A stretch of DNA of 38,195 nucleotides from a virus: positions 1 to 38,195 of IMG/VR virus record IMGVR_UViG_3300020141_000764. One strand, given 5' to 3'. Made by a program: the position numbers and the translations under genes. The notes under the pieces were generated by a model. It was not told the origin of the DNA and did no database searches. It saw only the letters and a program-made list of their open reading frames with translations. Shown here piece by piece: positions 30,901 through 38,195 of this stretch. Each line of letters begins with the position of its first letter. The stretch's first letter is position 1.

Positions 30901-32471
30901 TTGATGCATACACTCAATACAATCAAGGTGGAATTGGAGTTTCAATCACTAACTTTGGATATGCTCAGTTAGTTTCACTATTCACAATTTGCTGTGATAC
31001 TGCAGTATACAATGATAGTGGTGGCGTCTGTGACATGAACAACAGTAATGCCTCATTTGGTAATTATGGTTTGTGGGCAAATGGTACTACACCACTTCAA
31101 TATGTTGGGGTAGTCACTGTCACTCCTACTGGTGATAATGTAGATACTCTTATTCTTAATGTTGGTGCTGGAGTTACTCAGGCATCCTTAGATGCAGTAG
31201 ATCTATTAAGAGCAAATGCAGATTTCATTGCAAATGAAGTTGTTGGATTTGTAACTAGTACAGATGGTCCATATGGAGCACTTGGACCAACATTTGATTA
31301 TGGTGGATCAATCAAGGGAAGAGATTTCTGTAAGAGAGATTCTAAGATCATAGTAGAAACTATTGCATTAGATCTTCTTTCTCAAGGAAATGGAAATTCT
31401 ATTGACAGTGGACTTGCATACAGAGATTCTCCTACTTATGCAAGAACTTATTTAAATGATTCATCCCCACGTCCAGTTGGATTTGCCACTGGTTATGTTG
31501 CAACAGGAGAAATTGAATCAATTAAATATCTTGCTGGAATTTGTACTTATGTTATTGCAAATCAAAATCTTCCAAAATCGTATCAAAGTGGCGTAAGTAG
31601 CATCAGTCAGTTTAAGAATACTAATAAGAATGGATACACTCCTACAATTAGATCTTCAATTACAACTAATGCAGGAATTATCACAAGTATAATTGGAATA
31701 GGAACTACTTCTATCCCAGCAAGACAACTTCCAAGAGGTCAAAGACCTTATGATGGACAAGTAACCTTTATTGGTACTCAATATTATACAGTTAATAGTA
31801 TTAGAGTTACAAATCCTGGATATGGATATTTACCTGGAGCTGCAGTGGAAGTTCAAATTGGACTTCCTGCACTAGGTGATGATGCTATTCCTGCAGAAGT
31901 TACAATATTTGAAGATGGGGTTGGTTCTGATGGAACAGTTCAAGAAATTACTATATTAGTTTCTGGTACTGGATATACTGAAACTCCTCCAACTGTGACA
32001 ATTTCTCCACCTCCATTAGTTGGGCCAGGAATTGGAACAACTGCAACTGCAGTTGCTGTAATGGAAAAATTATTCTTTAATGTTGTTTCTTCTACAAAAC
32101 CAGACCCAACTGGTATTTGCACAGTAACATTTGACCAATTTATTACTTATCCAGTTTCTGTTGGTGCAACAGTCAACTTCTTCCAAGCAAGTAAGATTAT
32201 TGCATCAGGTATAACATTTGAATATATAGGTACAGGTACAGATATTGTCAATTCTATTCCTTCTAAGGGTGCTGTTGCAATTGATGAAAATCAAATAGTA
32301 GCAACAGATGGGGGAAGAGTTCCTTTTACCAGTACTGATCAAGGAGGAAACTTTAGAATTAGTGAAGGAATTACTATTAATCAAAATACAGGAACCATTA
32401 GTGGGACCGCATTCAGTAAGAGTCTTCAATCTGAAGTCACTCCACTCATCATTGCCCTAGGAGGAAGTTAA
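27978..32471 (+). CDS. Giant repeat-rich tail fibre protein, 1497 aa
   Basis: Virion fibre, not matched to a T4 gene. Residues 1-140 hold short 'VGIGTxxP/LDVxGDIR' beta repeats. Residues about 140-350 are a long array of ATIG/TxYIGxSTIG units such as SAYIGLSTIGQTYIGIATVG, a regular beta-solenoid or shaft. Residues about 450-575 and 1070-1200 are an internal duplication (LLTRNKEFIANEIVGFITST / LLRANADFIANEVVGFVTST). Between them (about 830-1040) lies a pectate-lyase-like beta-helix (WFVSKFGNDSNQGLSPGDAF, GMRIDGNRAGGFKSMVLDAY) related to the N-terminal helix of the 1799-aa protein. Near residue 1290 GYGYLPGA motifs occur. Preceded by a perfect late promoter. Confidence 0.85.
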   Translation: MPSQENYFVVRTGLGVGTQALYVDSNTRTVAIGKTVVSDNVTLDVTGDIRSTESIYAETSFGVGTINPTVEFDVIGTGLVSDQFGVNTDAASLSDYKVKINTDYTESVVITGLGSVGIGVSIPKYELDVLKNFRVTGFSSITTAYVGFATIGIATIASSYLGVTTIGFGTITASRTGVATISEAFVTNARIGISTISFANITDEQVGISTVGYVNATDVRTGIATVGFATITSAIIGITTTDVATIGREVVGISSITSAYIGLSTIGQTYIGIATVGFATITDARIGVATVGVVSITSAYIGLSTIGQTYIGIATVGIATVGILTASQFLTGVATVGIASIGSETVINSEIVNLLVTGITTTAKLDVGIGGTIITAERFTTEDVYGTIGTDFVKTINPLVGINTTVATRTLDVNGDVRIRGEVVDAYNNVGFAYSVLSSGYNIPGRFLDAANLLTRNKEFIANEIVGFITSTDGPFGYYGPDFDYGRVGVATGRAKCRRDIGLVIDAIAFDISKGGNSKSVGAGLSYYSGVSLQYLDDSVVIPTGFSTGYVKRATLVGFSSIASLSRYVINNAIIPKSYQVPPISGKNADATRVILANKQLIAEVAVGRMLAFYTGFSVPGGNQNCVDDIVDVIEAICYNLEIGGNDQVYDAAKIYLENNYLLQEEAQSIYAFNQARDMAIQAMRNQSITIGGYSALTQYKDNTIVGDISGLPGVYNLGDCSDTASAITTFFQIITNAIDVNVQTLPATRTIAGIGSIPQLIDTELLPDGDSNINPNACSNVVSAIYSCVGIVTTIINSGPLVAPKINKPVGELVWSPPGAKVGNEWFVSKFGNDSNQGLSPGDAFLTIKKACSLAEPGDTVRVFAGLYVEDGPIQVAERVAVVGEDLRRTLVSARGQTDLYHVRRGCYIAQQSFVGIANPNAMVSFPTQGLGYADGTEQNWQSPYVQNCTNFVPNSVGMRIDGNRAGGFKSMVLDAYTQYNQGGIGVSITNFGYAQLVSLFTICCDTAVYNDSGGVCDMNNSNASFGNYGLWANGTTPLQYVGVVTVTPTGDNVDTLILNVGAGVTQASLDAVDLLRANADFIANEVVGFVTSTDGPYGALGPTFDYGGSIKGRDFCKRDSKIIVETIALDLLSQGNGNSIDSGLAYRDSPTYARTYLNDSSPRPVGFATGYVATGEIESIKYLAGICTYVIANQNLPKSYQSGVSSISQFKNTNKNGYTPTIRSSITTNAGIITSIIGIGTTSIPARQLPRGQRPYDGQVTFIGTQYYTVNSIRVTNPGYGYLPGAAVEVQIGLPALGDDAIPAEVTIFEDGVGSDGTVQEITILVSGTGYTETPPTVTISPPPLVGPGIGTTATAVAVMEKLFFNVVSSTKPDPTGICTVTFDQFITYPVSVGATVNFFQASKIIASGITFEYIGTGTDIVNSIPSKGAVAIDENQIVATDGGRVPFTSTDQGGNFRISEGITINQNTGTISGTAFSKSLQSEVTPLIIALGGS
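28743..28912 (+). repeat. 50-bp direct repeat, 120-bp spacing
   Basis: 28743-28792 and 28863-28912 are identical over 50 bases (ATTACATCTGCTTATATTGG...). They code ITSAYIGLSTIGQTYIG twice within the ATIG array, indicating a recent duplication or gene-conversion unit. Confidence 0.93.
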
Positions 32472-32477
32472 AATTAC

Positions 32478-32861
32478 ATGGCACAACAACCACTAAATAC
32501 ATACAAAACAGTTACTGGTATTGTTAGCACTACTGCTAACACAGAAATTTATGCCACAAGAACAGGTTATACTAGCATTGTTCTTTTTGCACAAGTATCC
32601 AATACTGGATCTGGAATAGGAACAGTAACATTTTCACACAAAAGAGTCAACAGAAGTCAATCTGGAATATCTACTGATATTACAGAAGTTATTAGTGGGG
32701 GCATAGTTCCACCTAATGATGCTCTGATTCTTTTAGAAGGAAGATTGGTTTTAGAAAGGACCGCATTAAAAACTGATAGCATTGTAATGAGTGGAATTTC
32801 TACCACATCTCCAAATCATGTCAAATACACTGTAAGTATCCTGGAAACTCTTAATCAATAA
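32478..32861 (+). CDS. Small virion-associated beta protein, 127 aa
   Basis: Unknown function. The sequence is beta-rich and Thr/Ser/Ile rich: [20 protein letters not shown], then [20 protein letters not shown] and [20 protein letters not shown]-like text. Similar small proteins sit between fibre genes in cyanophages as far as I recall; a fibre connector or attachment protein is plausible. Six bases follow the preceding stop; its last base is the first of the collagen-like gene, so these genes are translated as a group. Confidence 0.75.
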   Translation: MAQQPLNTYKTVTGIVSTTANTEIYATRTGYTSIVLFAQVSNTGSGIGTVTFSHKRVNRSQSGISTDITEVISGGIVPPNDALILLEGRLVLERTALKTDSIVMSGISTTSPNHVKYTVSILETLNQ

Positions 32862-35800
32862 TGGCAAAGTATCTTAGTCGCAGAGTAATAAGAACTCCAC
32901 AATCCAGGTTAACTTCTGATAGGTATCAGTATCTTGGATTAAATCAGGCAGAGCCTAATTTAGGAGATCCACCATATTCTGGATCTATTCCAGTTGGAGA
33001 TAGATATTTTTTAATTTCTATCCCCACCTATCCAGGACAAAGATTTTGGGTTCCTCTAGAAACTCTTCCTCTAGGATTTACAGTAAGGGATGAAGGAACT
33101 GTAGTTGGTGTAGCTAACTCAATTACTATTTTAGACTTTGTTGGAGTTAGTGTTAGTGTTGTAGGTTTTGCATCTGCTGGTGTAGGCATTGCAACTATTA
33201 GAGTTGATTCAAAAATTCCAGTAGTTGAGCCAGATGATGCACGCCCAAGATACTTAGGATTTACTACTGAAAGATTTGGTGGATTAGTAACTACATTTGA
33301 TATTGCTCCAAGTAATATAGTTTATATTCCTGCAGCTCAATCATTAGGAATTGGAACTAATAATCCAAATACAAATTATCAGTTGGACATACAAGTTCCA
33401 ACAGTAAGAATAAAAGGAGATATTGCAAATAAAGATGGGAATGTTGGACTATTCCCTCAAGTATTAACTTCATTAGGTCCAGGAGCAGGATTTACTTGGA
33501 ACTCAGTTAGTGGATTTATTGGACCACAAGGACCTCAAGGATTTAGAGGACCTCAGGGATCACAAGGATTCCAAGGATTCAGAGGACCTCAGGGATCACA
33601 AGGATTCCAAGGTTTTCTAGGTCCACAAGGACCCCAAGGTTTCCAAGGACCCCAAGGATTTGGACCTCAAGGTGCTCAAGGACCTCAAGGTGCTCAAGGA
33701 TTCCAGGGATTCCAAGGTCCTCAAGGCGCACAAGGATTCCAAGGATTCCAGGGAAACCAAGGCAATCAAGGATTCCAAGGAGACCAGGCACCACAGGGAA
33801 TTCAAGGTCCTCAAGGATTCCAAGGTCCTCAAGGAGCTCAAGGATTCCAGGGATTCCAAGGACCTCAAGGAGCTCAAGGATTCCAGGGAAATCAAGGATT
33901 CCAGGGATTCCAAGGTCCTCAAGGTGCTCAAGGATTCCAAGGAAACCAAGGACCTCAAGGTTTACAGGGTCCTCAAGGTGTACAGGGAAATCAAGGAACT
34001 CAGGGATTCCAAGGATTCCAGGGACCTCAAGGGGTTCAAGGATTCCAAGGATTTAGAGGACCTCAAGGTTCTCAGGGATTCCAAGGATTCCAGGGACCTC
34101 AAGGGGTTCAAGGATTCCAAGGATTTAGAGGACCTCAAGGACCTCAAGGTTTACAGGGTCCTCAGGGCGTACAAGGATTCCAGGGAAATACTGGAACATC
34201 TATTACTATTGTAGGATCAGTTCCATCAGTTACTACTTCTTCACCAAATACAACATTAACTGCTAACGATACTGGATTTCCATGGTATCCACCAACTGCT
34301 GGAGATGGAGTTATTGCTCTAGATACTGGAGATTTGTGGGTTTATAATGGGTCTGATTGGGATAATGTAGGTCAAATTAGAGGAGATACTGGATTCCAAG
34401 GTCCTCAAGGTGCTCAAGGCAATCAAGGAAACCAAGGCAATCAAGGATTTCAGGGTCCTCAAGGTAATCAAGGTAATCAAGGACCTCAAGGAGTCCAAGG
34501 ATTCCAAGGTAATCAAGGATTCGAAGGACCTCAAGGTGCTCAAGGAAACCAGGGATTCCAAGGACCTCAGGGTGCTCAAGGATTCCAAGGATTACTAGGA
34601 CCCCAAGGTAATCAAGGATTCCAGGGATTACTAGGACCTCAAGGAACACAAGGCACTCAAGGAGTATTAGGACCACAAGGACCCCAAGGATTACAAGGAC
34701 CTCAAGGATTCCAGGGACCTCAAGGTTCTCAAGGTAATCAAGGTTTCCAAGGACCACAAGGCGCACAAGGATTCCAAGGTAATCAGGGAAATCAGGGCAA
34801 TCAAGGAGTTAGGGGTCCTCAAGGTGCTCAAGGTTTACAAGGTCCTCAGGGATTCCAAGGACCTCAGGGTGTCCAAGGATTCCAAGGACCTCAGGGTGTC
34901 CAAGGATTCCAGGGAAATCAAGGCAACCAAGGAAATCAAGGTGTTCAGGGTGTAATAGGACCCCAAGGAACTCAGGGATTCCAAGGAATAGCAGGAAACC
35001 AAGGTGGAGATGGATTTTTTGGACCTCAAGGACCTCAAGGGGTTCAAGGACCTCAAGGATTCCAGGGAACTCAAGGTTTCCAAGGTCCTCAAGGATCTCA
35101 AGGAAATCAAGGTTTCCAAGGTAATCAAGGAAATCAAGGTTTCCAGGGATTCCAAGGACCTCAGGGTGCTCAAGGATTCCAGGGAAATCAAGGTTTCCAA
35201 GGAAATCAAGGATTTAGAGGACCTCAAGGACCCCAAGGATTACAAGGTCCTCAAGGATTTGGTCCACAAGGACCTCAAGGATTCCAAGGAAATCAAGGAA
35301 GTCAAGGATTCCAAGGAGAGGCTGGGGTAAGAGGACCTCAAGGTGCTCAAGGAACACAAGGAACACAAGGGAACCAAGGTAATCAAGGTAATCAAGGTAA
35401 TCAAGGTAATCAGGGATTTAGAGGACCTCAAGGATTCCAAGGACCTCAAGGTTTGCAAGGTCCTCAAGGAACCCAAGGAACTCAAGGAAACCAGGGTAAT
35501 CAAGGTGCCCAAGGATTCCAAGGACCTCAAGGTGTACAAGGATTCCAGGGTTTCCAAGGAAACCAAGGATTTACAGGACCTCAAGGTGTACAAGGATTCC
35601 AAGGCAATCAAGGCAATCAAGGAAATCAAGGATTTAGAGGACCTCAAGGCGTACAAGGACCACAAGGTATTGCAGGTCCTCAAGGTGGATCTGGTGGAGC
35701 AGGATTCCAAGGACCACAAGGTTCACAAGGAAACCAAGGATTTAAAGGAGAAGTTGGACCACAAGGACCACAGGGATTCCAAGGACCTCAAGGTGTACAA

Positions 35801-37171
35801 GGATTCCAAGGTAATCAAGGCAACCAAGGTTTCCAAGGTTCTCAAGGACCACAAGGTTTTCAGGGACCTCAAGGAGCTCAAGGATTCCAGGGAAATCAAG
35901 GCACCCAAGGATTTAGAGGACCTCAAGGTGCTCAAGGATTCCAAGGACCTCAAGGCACACAAGGATTCCAGGGAAATCAAGGTAATCAAGGTTTTAGAGG
36001 ACCTCAAGGTGTTCAAGGACCTCAAGGATTCCAGGGACCTCAGGGACCAGCAGGAACAGCACTTGATATTAAAGGAACAGTTGCAACAGTAGGAAACTTA
36101 CCTACATGCGATGGAACTACAATTGGAGATGCATATGTTGTTCAGGCAGATGGTAATCTTTATGTTTGTAATGGAGCTACTTATGACAATGTAGGCAAAA
36201 TTCTTGGACCTCAAGGATTCCAGGGAAATCAAGGTAATCAAGGTGCTCAAGGATTCCAAGGATTCCAGGGGAATCAAGGCAATCAAGGTAATCAAGGATT
36301 CCAGGGAAATCAAGGATTTAGAGGACCTCAAGGACCTCAAGGAATTCAAGGAAACCAAGGCAATCAAGGCAATCAAGGTGCACAAGGATTCCAAGGAAAC
36401 CAAGGTCTACAGGGCACAGGTCCTCAAGGTGCTCAAGGAAATCAAGGTGTTGCAGGACCCCAAGGTGCTCAAGGACCTCAAGGAGCTCAAGGATTCCAAG
36501 GTAATCAAGGAAATCAAGGGTTCCAAGGACCTCAAGGTGTTCAAGGATTCCAAGGATTCCAAGGATTCCAAGGATTTAGAGGACCTCAGGGTGTTCAGGG
36601 TGGACAAGGACCTCAAGGTGCAGTTGGACCTCAAGGAGCTCAAGGTTCTCCAGGTTCTGGAGGAACACAGGGAACCGATGGTGCTATTGGACCCCAAGGT
36701 GCAAGAGGACCTCAAGGTGCTCAAGGATTCCAGGGATTCCAAGGAAACCAAGGAAACCAAGGATTCCAAGGTGTAGATGGAACAAATGGTACTCAAGGAA
36801 TAAATGGTACTCAAGGATTCCAAGGTTTCCAAGGAAATCAAGGTCTTACTGGACCATCAACAGTAGTAAATGCTACTAACACTACAGGTGATGCTACTTA
36901 TTATCCAGTATTTGTTGATAGTGCTGGTGTTAATGCTACTCCTAGAATTAGATCAACTGCTCCTGCACTATCTTATAATCCAGGAACAGGCGAATTATTT
37001 GTTGGAGGAGCAATTGCTCTTACTAAGAATCCATTTTTTAGAAACATTCCTACAATTGCTGAAGACTACACAGTAACAACAACATATAATGAAATGAGTA
37101 TTGGTCCTATCACTATTAACTCTGGCATCACTGTTACAGTTAACAGTGGAGCAACTTGGACTGTAGTTTAG
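32861..37171 (+). CDS. Giant collagen-like fibre protein, Gly-X-Gln type, 1436 aa
   Basis: Trimeric fibre candidate. Residues 1-220 are a globular N-terminal region ([34 protein letters not shown]), with beta repeats like the neighbouring fibres, probably the virion anchor. Three collagen-like blocks follow (about 221-445, 507-1065 and 1116-1331), roughly 330 Gly-X-Y triplets in all, with Gln at nearly every Y position and Phe, Pro, Asn, Ala or Val at X ([16 protein letters not shown]). They are broken by two homologous inserts ending [17 protein letters not shown] and [18 protein letters not shown] 105-residue C-terminal domain ([17 protein letters not shown]-like, [16 protein letters not shown]) probably folds as a trimeric tip. 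Gln at Y instead of hydroxyproline is unusual. Confidence 0.92.
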   Translation: MAKYLSRRVIRTPQSRLTSDRYQYLGLNQAEPNLGDPPYSGSIPVGDRYFLISIPTYPGQRFWVPLETLPLGFTVRDEGTVVGVANSITILDFVGVSVSVVGFASAGVGIATIRVDSKIPVVEPDDARPRYLGFTTERFGGLVTTFDIAPSNIVYIPAAQSLGIGTNNPNTNYQLDIQVPTVRIKGDIANKDGNVGLFPQVLTSLGPGAGFTWNSVSGFIGPQGPQGFRGPQGSQGFQGFRGPQGSQGFQGFLGPQGPQGFQGPQGFGPQGAQGPQGAQGFQGFQGPQGAQGFQGFQGNQGNQGFQGDQAPQGIQGPQGFQGPQGAQGFQGFQGPQGAQGFQGNQGFQGFQGPQGAQGFQGNQGPQGLQGPQGVQGNQGTQGFQGFQGPQGVQGFQGFRGPQGSQGFQGFQGPQGVQGFQGFRGPQGPQGLQGPQGVQGFQGNTGTSITIVGSVPSVTTSSPNTTLTANDTGFPWYPPTAGDGVIALDTGDLWVYNGSDWDNVGQIRGDTGFQGPQGAQGNQGNQGNQGFQGPQGNQGNQGPQGVQGFQGNQGFEGPQGAQGNQGFQGPQGAQGFQGLLGPQGNQGFQGLLGPQGTQGTQGVLGPQGPQGLQGPQGFQGPQGSQGNQGFQGPQGAQGFQGNQGNQGNQGVRGPQGAQGLQGPQGFQGPQGVQGFQGPQGVQGFQGNQGNQGNQGVQGVIGPQGTQGFQGIAGNQGGDGFFGPQGPQGVQGPQGFQGTQGFQGPQGSQGNQGFQGNQGNQGFQGFQGPQGAQGFQGNQGFQGNQGFRGPQGPQGLQGPQGFGPQGPQGFQGNQGSQGFQGEAGVRGPQGAQGTQGTQGNQGNQGNQGNQGNQGFRGPQGFQGPQGLQGPQGTQGTQGNQGNQGAQGFQGPQGVQGFQGFQGNQGFTGPQGVQGFQGNQGNQGNQGFRGPQGVQGPQGIAGPQGGSGGAGFQGPQGSQGNQGFKGEVGPQGPQGFQGPQGVQGFQGNQGNQGFQGSQGPQGFQGPQGAQGFQGNQGTQGFRGPQGAQGFQGPQGTQGFQGNQGNQGFRGPQGVQGPQGFQGPQGPAGTALDIKGTVATVGNLPTCDGTTIGDAYVVQADGNLYVCNGATYDNVGKILGPQGFQGNQGNQGAQGFQGFQGNQGNQGNQGFQGNQGFRGPQGPQGIQGNQGNQGNQGAQGFQGNQGLQGTGPQGAQGNQGVAGPQGAQGPQGAQGFQGNQGNQGFQGPQGVQGFQGFQGFQGFRGPQGVQGGQGPQGAVGPQGAQGSPGSGGTQGTDGAIGPQGARGPQGAQGFQGFQGNQGNQGFQGVDGTNGTQGINGTQGFQGFQGNQGLTGPSTVVNATNTTGDATYYPVFVDSAGVNATPRIRSTAPALSYNPGTGELFVGGAIALTKNPFFRNIPTIAEDYTVTTTYNEMSIGPITINSGITVTVNSGATWTVV
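33521..36855 (+). repeat. Collagen-coding 9-bp repeat arrays
   Basis: Three arrays (33521-34195, 34381-36056, 36205-36855) of GGA/T-NNN-CAA/G units with long near-identical blocks, for example the GGGGTTCAAGGATTCCAAGG segment at 34030 and again near 34100. They keep the opposite strand free of stops, which creates Leu/Ser/Thr-rich phantom frames. Highly prone to recombination and to assembly error. Confidence 0.93.
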
Positions 37172-37173
37172 AA

Positions 37174-37180
37174 ATAAATA
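37174..37180 (+). promoter_or_regulatory. T4-type late promoter motif ATAAATA
   Basis: ATAAATA three bases after the collagen gene's stop, 23 bases ahead of the ATG of the 106-aa gene. Confidence 0.62.
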
Positions 37181-37203
37181 CAAATAAGTAGGAAATTAAG
37201 AAT

Positions 37204-37524
37204 ATGGCAGTGCCATCAGTTAATTTAACAGTAGAGCAAGGAACTGATTTTTCCTTTGCTATGAGAATTAAATTGGATGGTGCTGCTTTGGATTTGAGCG
37301 GATATACCTTTTCATCAAAAATTAAAAAGCACTATGGAGCAGCTACTTCATATCCAATAACAGTTGAATCAGAAGGTGATGGAATAATAACTTTATCAAT
37401 AGCAAGCACAATAACTTCTACTATTCCAGTTGGTAGATATTATTATGATGTTTTATATGATAATGGACCAACTATTGTAAAAGCAGTTGATGGTATGGTG
37501 ATAATTAGGGGAACTGCATCATGA
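37204..37524 (+). CDS. Conserved virion beta-domain protein, 106 aa
   Basis: The opening [20 protein letters not shown], the centre [16 protein letters not shown] and the end [13 protein letters not shown]...VDGMVIIRG outline a small immunoglobulin-like/BppU-type beta domain that recurs in cyanophages next to fibre genes. It probably caps, anchors or cross-links the collagen-like fibres encoded on both sides (inference). The late promoter motif lies just upstream, with AGGAAA ahead of the ATG. The stop TGA overlaps the ATG of the following collagen-like gene. Confidence 0.8.
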   Translation: MAVPSVNLTVEQGTDFSFAMRIKLDGAALDLSGYTFSSKIKKHYGAATSYPITVESEGDGIITLSIASTITSTIPVGRYYYDVLYDNGPTIVKAVDGMVIIRGTAS

Positions 37525-38195
37525 TAGATATTGAGATTGGATCAAATTCAAATAGTATTGAAATTGGATTAAATTCTTCACAATCTTTAGAAAGTTTTGT
37601 TAGTGGAAGAGGACCAAGAGGACCTCAAGGTTTCCAGGGTCCTCAAGGTGTACAAGGATTCCAGGGTCCTCAAGGTGTACAAGGATTCCAGGGATTTCAA
37701 GGACCTCAAGGATTCCAAGGACCTCAAGGTGTACAAGGACCTCAAGGATTTGGTCCTCAGGGATCTCAAGGAAACCAGGGATTCCAAGGTCCTCAAGGTG
37801 TTCAAGGTTTCCAGGGAAATCAAGGAAATCAAGGAAATCAAGGAAACCAAGGAAATCAAGGATTCCAAGGACCTCAAGGAGCTCAAGGATTCCAAGGTAA
37901 TCAAGGTAATCAAGGAAACCAAGGAAATCAAGGATTCCAAGGACCTCAAGGATTTGGTCCTCAGGGATCTCAAGGAAACCAGGGATTCCAAGGTCCTCAA
38001 GGTGTTCAAGGACCTCAAGGATTTGGTCCTCAGGGATCTCAAGGAAACCAGGGATTCCAGGGTCCTCAAGGTGTACAAGGTTTCCAAGGTACACAGGGAA
38101 ATCAAGGGTTCCAAGGACCTCAAGGTATTCAAGGTCCTCAAGGTGTACAAGGTTTCCAGGGAAATCAGGGTCCTCAAGGATCTCAAGGATTCCAA
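37521..38195 (+). CDS. Second collagen-like protein, Gly-X-Gln type (partial, 3' end beyond window)
   Basis: Found by direct reading: ATG overlapping the preceding TGA (ATGA), frame open to the end of the window (225 codons seen). A 30-residue N-terminal piece ([20 protein letters not shown], then [16 protein letters not shown]) leads directly into Gly-X-Gln triplets: [26 protein letters not shown] and so on. Three near-identical units of about 70-100 bp containing [11 protein letters not shown] are visible near 37747, 37950 and 38022. Unlike the 1436-aa protein, it has no large N-terminal domain, so it may co-trimerise with, or attach to, the 106-aa protein. C-terminus unknown. Confidence 0.88.
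   Translation, partial: MIDIEIGSNSNSIEIGLNSSQSLESFVSGRGPRGPQGFQGPQGVQGFQGPQGVQGFQGFQGPQGFQGPQGVQGPQGFGPQGSQGNQGFQGPQGVQGFQGNQGNQGNQGNQGNQGFQGPQGAQGFQGNQGNQGNQGNQGFQGPQGFGPQGSQGNQGFQGPQGVQGPQGFGPQGSQGNQGFQGPQGVQGFQGTQGNQGFQGPQGIQGPQGVQGFQGNQGPQGSQGFQ

Noticed and set aside
33579-36841. Long open frames on the minus strand and in other frames of the collagen arrays, giving Leu/Ser/Thr-rich or Lys/Asp-rich repeats that resemble leucine-rich repeat proteins
   Set aside because: They are by-products of the 9-bp repeat, which has no stops in several frames; they lack starts with ribosome sites and a non-repeat domain.
33521-36855. The regular repeat as a CRISPR array
   Set aside because: Units are 9-bp codon triplets in a continuous reading frame with no unique spacers.
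37587-38195. Minus-strand open frame of about 200 codons opposite the second collagen gene
   Set aside because: Same repeat shadow; the plus-strand frame begins with an ATGA-coupled start and codes perfect Gly-X-Gln triplets.

Overview
The window is a piece of a T4-like (myovirus) phage genome, almost certainly a marine cyanophage. The evidence is a T4 replication/late-transcription block (gp33-gp59-gp32), a nearly complete set of T4 baseplate and tail-hub genes, cyanophage-typical passengers (speD, thyX, phoH, glutaredoxin), T4-type late promoter motifs (ATAAATA), strongly AT-rich DNA, and very large collagen-like and beta-helical fibre genes. The exact host (Prochlorococcus or Synechococcus) cannot be read from the sequence.

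Layout. 1-3.5 kb: tightly packed small early/middle genes on the + strand: glutaredoxin, several small unknowns, speD, and thyX, with an intrinsic terminator at about 2.19 kb. 3.5-7.1 kb: phoH, a PD-(D/E)XK exonuclease, gp33, gp59, a DUF1825-like gene and gp32. gp32 has its own consensus sigma-70 promoter, an unusual repeat leader and a strong terminator. 7.1-10.5 kb: a minus-strand block gp4 -> unknown -> gp48 -> gp53. 10.5-21.2 kb: + strand baseplate hub genes: gp54, gp26, gp51, two paralogous large proteins with different cell-wall hydrolase domains, a gp27-like hub, a gp5-like OB protein, a separate beta-helical needle, and a small S74 chaperone protein. 21.2-21.7 kb: a regulatory/RNA island with a 56-aa gene, a sigma-70 promoter, two mutually complementary hairpins and a tRNA-Leu(UAA). 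21.7-22.5 kb: one minus-strand structural gene, divergent from the fibre genes through a palindromic late-promoter pair. 22.5-38.2 kb: giant virion genes: 1799-aa beta-helix/tail-collar protein, 1497-aa repeat fibre, 127-aa protein, 1436-aa Gly-X-Gln collagen-like protein, 106-aa protein, and a second collagen-like gene cut by the window end.

How it fits together. gp32 and gp59 serve replication and recombination. gp33 would bridge the late sigma factor and the sliding clamp so that the ATAAATA promoters fire. Those promoters drive the baseplate, hub and fibre genes, several of them with the upstream gene's TAA stop codon embedded in the promoter itself. The metabolic genes (SpeD, ThyX, glutaredoxin) support nucleotide and polyamine supply during infection. 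No CRISPR array, insertion sequence, integrase or rRNA was seen, and no intergenic stretch exceeds about 110 bases.

Three reading-frame genes of 53-58 codons (2386-2547, 12073-12249, 21263-21433) and the truncated collagen gene at 37521 were found by direct reading. Several starts were moved to internal ATGs.
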